A stretch of 20,985 nucleotides of DNA. Source: Chloromonas sp. AAM2 (lineage: Eukaryota; Chlorophyta; Chlorophyceae; Chlamydomonadales; Chlamydomonadaceae). How positions within the stretch are numbered: the stretch's first letter is position 1; every line of letters starts with the position of its first letter. A program made the translations under genes and the position numbers. The DNA is taken from assembly GCA_004335635.1 (NCBI GenBank), contig QAXH01006450.1, positions 3,235-24,219 on the forward strand, read 5' to 3'. Under the pieces are notes generated by a model that saw only the letters and a list, made by a program, of their open reading frames with translations, made no database searches and had not been told where the DNA came from. Shown here in pieces: positions 19,001 through 20,985 of the stretch.

Positions 19001-20928
19001 CACGTGCGGGATCTCGCGGCACTGCTTGCTCATTTCATGGCTTGCTTCCTGCAGGTACCCGCCTGGTCTTCTGTTTGGTGCTGGCCTTCCGATGCTGACG
19101 GATCAGCACATCAGCGCCTTGCTGCCCGCTATGGTCGGGCGGCCCCTGGCAGACCTCTTCACGCCGGGTGCCCTCGGACCCCTGCCACCGAGCACCGCAC
19201 GTGCTCAGAAACTGCAGGGGAATTTGAAGGGCAGGAAACGTGAGTACCTGAGATGGGGGCTTGACCCTCAGTCACGGATGAGCAATTGTCAACCCTTGTA
19301 TTTCATTTGCCATGGTCGTGGCAGGGAAATTTGCAGGACTAGCAGCCAGCACTGGTGAAGTCGATGTCTGTGACGAATGGGCGTCTTTTTAATCTGGCTA
19401 TCACAGAAACATGCAATTGGACAACAGAGTTTTGGGTGACCTCCTGGGAGGCTACACCGGGTTGGGCAGGGCAAGGGCGGCACAAGGCAGATGAGAAGCA
19501 CCATGACTGTCCGGCCCCACCATGTGTGTATTCGTGCAGAGTCTTCGCACGGGCAGCAGGCCGGAGCGCAGCAGGTGCTGTCTATCACGCATGCTTCCGA
19601 CGGACAAGACGTACGCTTCTGCCTGCAGGTCAGTGCACGCATCTACTCAATGTGGCAGGGCGTTCCTTTCCGTAGTAATATGTTTGCATGTTCCTTGTCG
19701 GGCGTTGTTGATTACCTGGCTTGGTTTCTCCCTCGCTTCTTTCCTTTGTTTCTCTTCTTCGTTTCCCCATTTGTTCCTTTGCCTGCTTCTCTCTTGAGTC
19801 CTTTGTTTTCTTTTCTATCTTCTTTATTTCCTTTCTTTCCTCCTTTCACTCAACACGCGTCTCGTTCTCTCAGATACGTGTTCCTTTCCTTTGATCTTCA
19901 TTCCTGTCGTTGTTCTGCATGACACTGCATGTGCTTCTTCCTGCGAGGCAGGCAGGCGATGATAGGAACTCGCTGGTGCTTGCTTGTGCAACGCTGTTGC
20001 TTGCTTGTGCGACGCTGGTGCTTGCTTGTGCGACGCTGGTGCTTGCTTGTGCAACGCTGGTGCTTGCTTGTGCAACGCTGTGGCGTGGCCTGCAGGCGGT
20101 GCGCAAGGCAGCAAGCGGCACACATGCCGCTACACACGTCATCCTACACCCAGTGCAGCACGAAACAGGCCGGTCGGACTTCTTTGAGTTCATCATGTCC
20201 TCTGCTAGCAAAGCCTTGCCCATCACAACGCCCATGGCAATCATGCCAGGCAGGGTGCAGCCCGCCTCCCTGAATCAAACACAGCTGTTCGTTGGCAGTC
20301 CCACACCACCACCGGAGATGCCGACCGGGGTAATCAATCTCAGGACGATTGCAAACCCGTCAACGGCTGGCAGAATCAAGCAGCCGCTGGGGCTGTCCGA
20401 CCAAACAGCGGAGTCTCAGCCGCCAGAAGGAGTCAACTCTTTGAAGTTGCCATTCGGACAGAGGCTGGGTTCCAATTCGCTTGGCAGTTCTGGCCAAGAC
20501 CTTCGGAACATGAACTCATCCATGACACAGGTAAGCAGAGTGTGTGTGGGATCTGCATGTTGTCAAGTGCGCCTCCAGCATTGATAAGCTCAGAGCTGCA
20601 CGCAAGGACGTTGGCAGCAGACGCCATGCCTTTAACTGTGTGTGCGTGCAGACGCCTGCGACACTGCCCCTGCTCGTTCTCAAACCCCTTATTTGGATTT
20701 GTTCCGCAGGCTCACCCGCACTTGTCACCCATCGCCACTCCGCTCGGCAGTGGCCGCAGCCCGGGCAACCCGCTAGAAGTGGAGGACGTGAAATATCCCA
20801 TCAACAGCAGGCCCAGGGCGCTGAGCGGTCTTAAGGAGAACAGCCTCTCCGTTCCGACCAAGGACGTGGATGACAAGCCGCGATGGGCTTACCAACGTCA
20901 TGAAACGATGCAAAGCGGCATGGATCAG
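3211..20928 (+). CDS. Gene B: Tmc/TmcB-like membrane protein with five PAS domains (46 exons, 3' end outside window)
   Basis: Exons: 3211-3272, 3363-3391, 3481-3522, 3730-3744, 3952-4019, 4359-4463, 4786-4887, 5079-5092, 5403-5445, 5575-5680, 5779-5849, 6269-6361, 6551-6591, 6723-6789, 7055-7217, 7359-7512, 7786-7927, 8176-8280, 8407-8528, 10187-10213, 10446-10592, 10862-10916, 11040-11089, 11306-11412, 11535-11599, 11929-12061, 12598-12712, 13050-13068, 13223-13303, 13665-13744, 13938-14165, 14295-14380, 14661-14780, 15090-15244, 15638-15694, 15909-16019, 16376-16561, 16697-16714, 16892-17047, 17853-17999, 18424-18480, 18832-18926, 19055-19239, 19540-19628, 20096-20530, 20710-20928. Total 4767 nt, 1589 codons, open throughout. 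Order: leader, about ten membrane helices, helical TmcB/C-type region, five PAS domains, Ser/Pro-rich tail. Least certain are the exon 11/12 junction, exon 38 (16697-16714) and the exon 39 end with its following intron. By family it is a membrane-bound sensory protein; ligand and output are unknown. Confidence 0.85.
5196..5222 (+). repeat. Dispersed 27-bp repeat, copy 2
   Basis: Partner of 1604-1630, here in gene B intron 8 and in the sense direction. The similarity in looser form reaches back to about 5145 (tcatcattatcatta, then ttcacggtt). It is probably a remnant of a short interspersed element. Confidence 0.85.
5446..5574 (+). other. GC-AG intron (gene B intron 9)
   Basis: The donor reads CAG|gcaagt, a near-perfect 5' splice site apart from GC in place of GT, and the acceptor is ctctgcacag. 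Splicing here joins ...WFAKIFLQ to VLDVTTLS in phase 0, matching the uninterrupted gene A sequence FFLYSLDIMSLS. No GT nearby gives that joint. Confidence 0.8.
5850..6268 (+). other. Gene B intron 11, no further content seen
   Basis: A 419-bp intron between two membrane-helix exons. Its donor is weak (AAG|gttcaag) and its acceptor is ctggcag at 6268. A second acceptor, cctgcag at 6257, is the one conserved in position in gene A but would be out of phase here. I see no coding exon or repeat inside. Confidence 0.5.
8529..8576 (+). repeat. 31-bp-spaced duplication of a 5' splice site
   Basis: The donor of exon 19 is followed 31 bp later by a near copy: gtaagggaatactcact at 8529-8545 and gtaagggaatgctcact at 8560-8576 (16 of 17 match). 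Both copies begin with a strong GTAAGG. Use of the second would add 31 nt and shift the frame. Confidence 0.75.
8732..8944. repeat. Foldback / inverted repeat, 42-bp arms, inside intron 19
   Basis: Left arm 8732-8773 and right arm 8903-8944 are reverse complements at 40 of 42 positions; the outer ends read gtttgccagttctgg and, on the other strand, gtttgtcagttctgg. The 129-bp middle is GT-rich on the left and CA-rich on the right, so pairing could extend further. Candidates are a MITE-like foldback element or a long hairpin RNA. No target-site duplication is obvious at the ends. Confidence 0.8.
9481..9505. repeat. Perfect palindrome, 12-bp arms
   Basis: ctattatggcag (9481-9492) and ctgccataatag (9494-9505) are exact reverse complements around a single G. 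It lies inside the unassigned ORF stretch of intron 19. It could be a protein-binding site, a cruciform or chance. Confidence 0.7.
12062..12597 (+). other. Gene B intron 26 with minisatellite
   Basis: A 536-bp intron within PAS 1 (phase 1). It carries the 22-bp repeat at 12362-12486 and, just after it, a short cluster of GTCGAC palindromes between 12522 and 12556 (gtcgaccacgt occurring three times). No coding exon is evident. Confidence 0.6.
12362..12486. repeat. 22-bp minisatellite, 5 copies plus a partial sixth
   Basis: The unit is agttgctccgttggttataa followed by ct, with starts at 12362, 12384, 12406, 12428, 12450 and 12472. The first five copies are nearly identical. Each contains the palindromic core gttataac. 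It is intronic. Confidence 0.95.
12951..13008. repeat. 29-bp exact tandem duplication
   Basis: Two identical 29-bp units (12951-12979 and 12980-13008), starting gtctggtcagggttttaaga, in the intron just before the 19-nt exon 28. The second ends about 40 bp upstream of that acceptor. Confidence 0.9.
13223..14780 (+). other. Gene B exons 29-33: PAS domain 2 with a large internal insertion
   Basis: Residues about 755-952. The N-terminal half is recognisable (MWVSPDSSIMGICPKCEDWL, then GREVAGTKLMSLAVDGVDRL), and the C-terminal strands are GEVWRAHDVS, VTVLDVTVKNIGMG and MTFHAITLTRP. Between them exon 31 (228 nt) encodes about 76 residues of polar, basic, low-complexity sequence (for example RVGPKQGSAHEPTKLARSGA) with no PAS character, so the fold is interrupted by a flexible loop. 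After the last strand a Pro/Ser/Arg-rich linker starts (STTPPRPRSTANLLRPKL). Confidence 0.75.
15090..15244 (+). other. Gene B exon 34: linker between PAS 2 and PAS 3
   Basis: Residues about 953-1004. It encodes DDVVRLGLLAKNEPGPP followed by an Ala/Val/Leu/Thr-rich stretch (VLLNQLLCTRKPVAATL) with no clear fold. It joins in phase 1 upstream and phase 0 downstream. The following 393-bp intron (15245-15637) shows no exon or repeat I can defend. Confidence 0.7.
15638..16561 (+). other. Gene B exons 35-37: PAS domain 3
   Basis: Residues about 1005-1122. Exon 35 encodes a PAS first-strand block (ELMIVTSAQGRVLFITEQM), exon 36 the helical part (AEKLGRTRQQAMANGMN, then EHLMVEPFGQPHRNLL), and exon 37 the C-terminal strands (TPFRLSIKQRRR, then HHVVQFEARTIKQ). 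All three joints are phase 0. The intron before exon 37 holds a 20-bp duplicated sequence (16284-16303 and 16337-16356). Confidence 0.75.
16284..16356. repeat. 20-bp direct repeat, 53-bp period
   Basis: gacatttccgacaaggcttg occurs at 16284-16303 and 16337-16356 in intron 36, shortly before the exon 37 acceptor. The flanking bases (agctgacattt and agcagacattt) are also similar. Confidence 0.9.
16768..16820. repeat. (AAT)n microsatellite
   Basis: About 17 imperfect AAT/TAA units in the intron between exons 38 and 39. The 10-bp sequence gatggtaagc occurs on both sides of it (16711-16720 and 16855-16864); the first copy is the exon 38 donor. Confidence 0.95.
17048..17852 (+). other. Gene B intron 39 (805 bp), may hide a missed exon
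   Basis: The second longest intron. It starts with a 12-bp repeat and a pyrimidine-rich run ending in an acceptor-like cttgctcag (17199). Candidate segments after 17200 and around 17493-17545 are open in one frame each (for example GVRRTSYLEGASTQIASQ). None chains in phase with both neighbours without a stop, so I left them out. Confidence 0.4.
17077..17124. repeat. 12-bp tandem repeat, 4 copies
   Basis: The unit actgcctgcctc starts at 17077, 17089, 17101 and 17113 with one or two changes, followed by a decayed fifth copy. It lies just downstream of the exon 39 donor. Confidence 0.9.
18000..18423 (+). other. Gene B intron 40, nothing recognised
   Basis: A 424-bp phase-0 intron inside PAS 4 (donor CCAGCT|gtgagt, acceptor tgtgcgcag). 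I see no exon, repeat or RNA in it. Confidence 0.6.
18704..18825. repeat. 15-bp minisatellite, 8 copies, ending at a 3' splice site
   Basis: The unit ctgtaccgcrcatgy starts at 18704, 18719, 18734, 18749, 18764 (this copy has 2 extra bases), 18781, 18796 and 18811. It stops 6 bp before the exon 42 acceptor. No AG dinucleotide occurs between 18703 and the acceptor AG. The alternating purine-pyrimidine runs (gcgcatgc, gtgcatgc) could favour Z-DNA. Confidence 0.95.
18832..19628 (+). other. Gene B exons 42-44: PAS domain 5 (divergent)
   Basis: Residues about 1249-1371. The N-terminal part reads SDLITSVMQLDSSGYIVPPD, with the 'd..G.i' pattern of a PAS first strand. It is followed by YPPGLLFGAGLPMLTDQHIS and LLPAMVGRPLADLF, which I associate with the last PAS of Tmc proteins, and by the C-terminal strands VLSITHASDGQDVRFCLQ. 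A basic/Pro stretch (RAQKLQGNLKGRK) interrupts it. Phases 0, 2, 1, 0 chain cleanly. The intron at 19240-19539 (300 bp) shows nothing. Confidence 0.7.
19721..19850. repeat. Pyrimidine-rich tract, about 130 nt
   Basis: The plus strand is almost all C and T, rich in ttcctttc-type runs, in the intron after exon 44. It lies too far (over 240 bp) from the acceptor at 20095 to be its ordinary polypyrimidine tract. It could form triplex DNA or be a decayed repeat. Confidence 0.75.
19971..20080. repeat. 21-bp minisatellite, 5 copies, next to a 3' splice site
   Basis: The unit is cgctggtgcttgcttgtgca plus a final a or g, with starts at 19971, 19992, 20013, 20034 and 20055 and a 5-bp remnant. It ends 15 bp before the exon 45 acceptor. 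The repeat and its downstream flank contain no AG until the acceptor. Because 21 is a multiple of three, it is open in the exon 45 frame and would read as repeats of LVLACAT. Confidence 0.95.
20096..20928 (+). other. Gene B exons 45-46: Ser/Pro/Asn-rich linker after the PAS array
   Basis: Residues about 1372-1589. Exon 45 is by far the longest exon (435 nt). It starts with a basic stretch and a segment (SDFFEFIMSSASKALP), then is low-complexity: VGSPTPPPEMPTGVINL, SNSLGSSGQDLRNMNSS. Exon 46 continues (LSPIATPLGSGRSPGNP, then KYPINSRPRALSGLKENS) and reaches the 16-bp repeat at the window end. No domain is recognised. Family proteins usually continue with further membrane segments, which would lie outside. 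Confidence 0.75.
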
Positions 20929-20985
20929 GTGCGGCATGGATCAGGTGCGGCATGGATCAGGTGCGGCATGGATCAGGTGCGGCAT
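20915..20985. repeat. 16-bp tandem repeat at exon 46 donor, 4 copies plus partial, runs off the window
   Basis: The unit gcggcatggatcaggt starts at 20915, 20931, 20947, 20963 and 20979 (7 bases seen) with no mismatch. Each full copy carries CAG|gtgcgg, a plausible 5' splice site that is also used elsewhere in this gene (exon 5). Exon 46 is assigned to the first copy only by convention. Confidence 0.95.

Overview
The window looks like nuclear DNA of a unicellular green alga (chlorophyte). The evidence is very intron-dense genes, GT-AG introns of mostly 80-500 bp with '(c/t)tgcag' acceptors, moderate GC, many small intronic tandem repeats, and a protein family (Tmc/TmcB-like multi-PAS membrane proteins) that is expanded in chlorophytes. 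I see no rRNA, tRNA, CRISPR array or prokaryotic operon. No long open reading frame in the window is a gene by itself. The coding content only appears after splicing.

Layout: two paralogous genes lie head to head. Gene A is on the minus strand (start codon at 2890, running left, cut off by the window start; 10 exons, about 290 codons visible). Gene B is on the plus strand (start codon at 3211, running to the right edge and cut off there; 46 exons, 4767 coding nt, 1589 codons visible). Their start codons are separated by 320 bp, which should hold both promoters. I placed exons by splice signals, phase continuity and, for the first 13 exons of B, residue-by-residue agreement with A. All B junctions are phase-consistent, with no in-frame stop in the joined model.

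Gene B encodes a modular membrane sensor. It has a short polar N-terminus, then about ten transmembrane segments (residues about 55-390). A helical TPR-like 'TmcB/TmcC' region follows (about 392-643), then five consecutive PAS-type domains (about 652-1371) and a Ser/Pro-rich linker that continues past the window. Gene A covers only the N-terminus and the first membrane segments of the same architecture. By family analogy these are sensory/signalling membrane proteins; the ligand and output are not visible here.

Non-coding content: most introns are plain. Exceptions are a 1.66-kb intron (8529-10186) holding a 42-bp-arm foldback and an unassigned ORF stretch, and a striking set of tandem repeats placed at splice sites. 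Repeats at 5' splice sites duplicate the donor (left edge, 8529-8576, right edge). Repeats next to 3' splice sites (18704-18825, 19971-20080) are long and contain no AG. The window begins and ends inside or beside such repeats.
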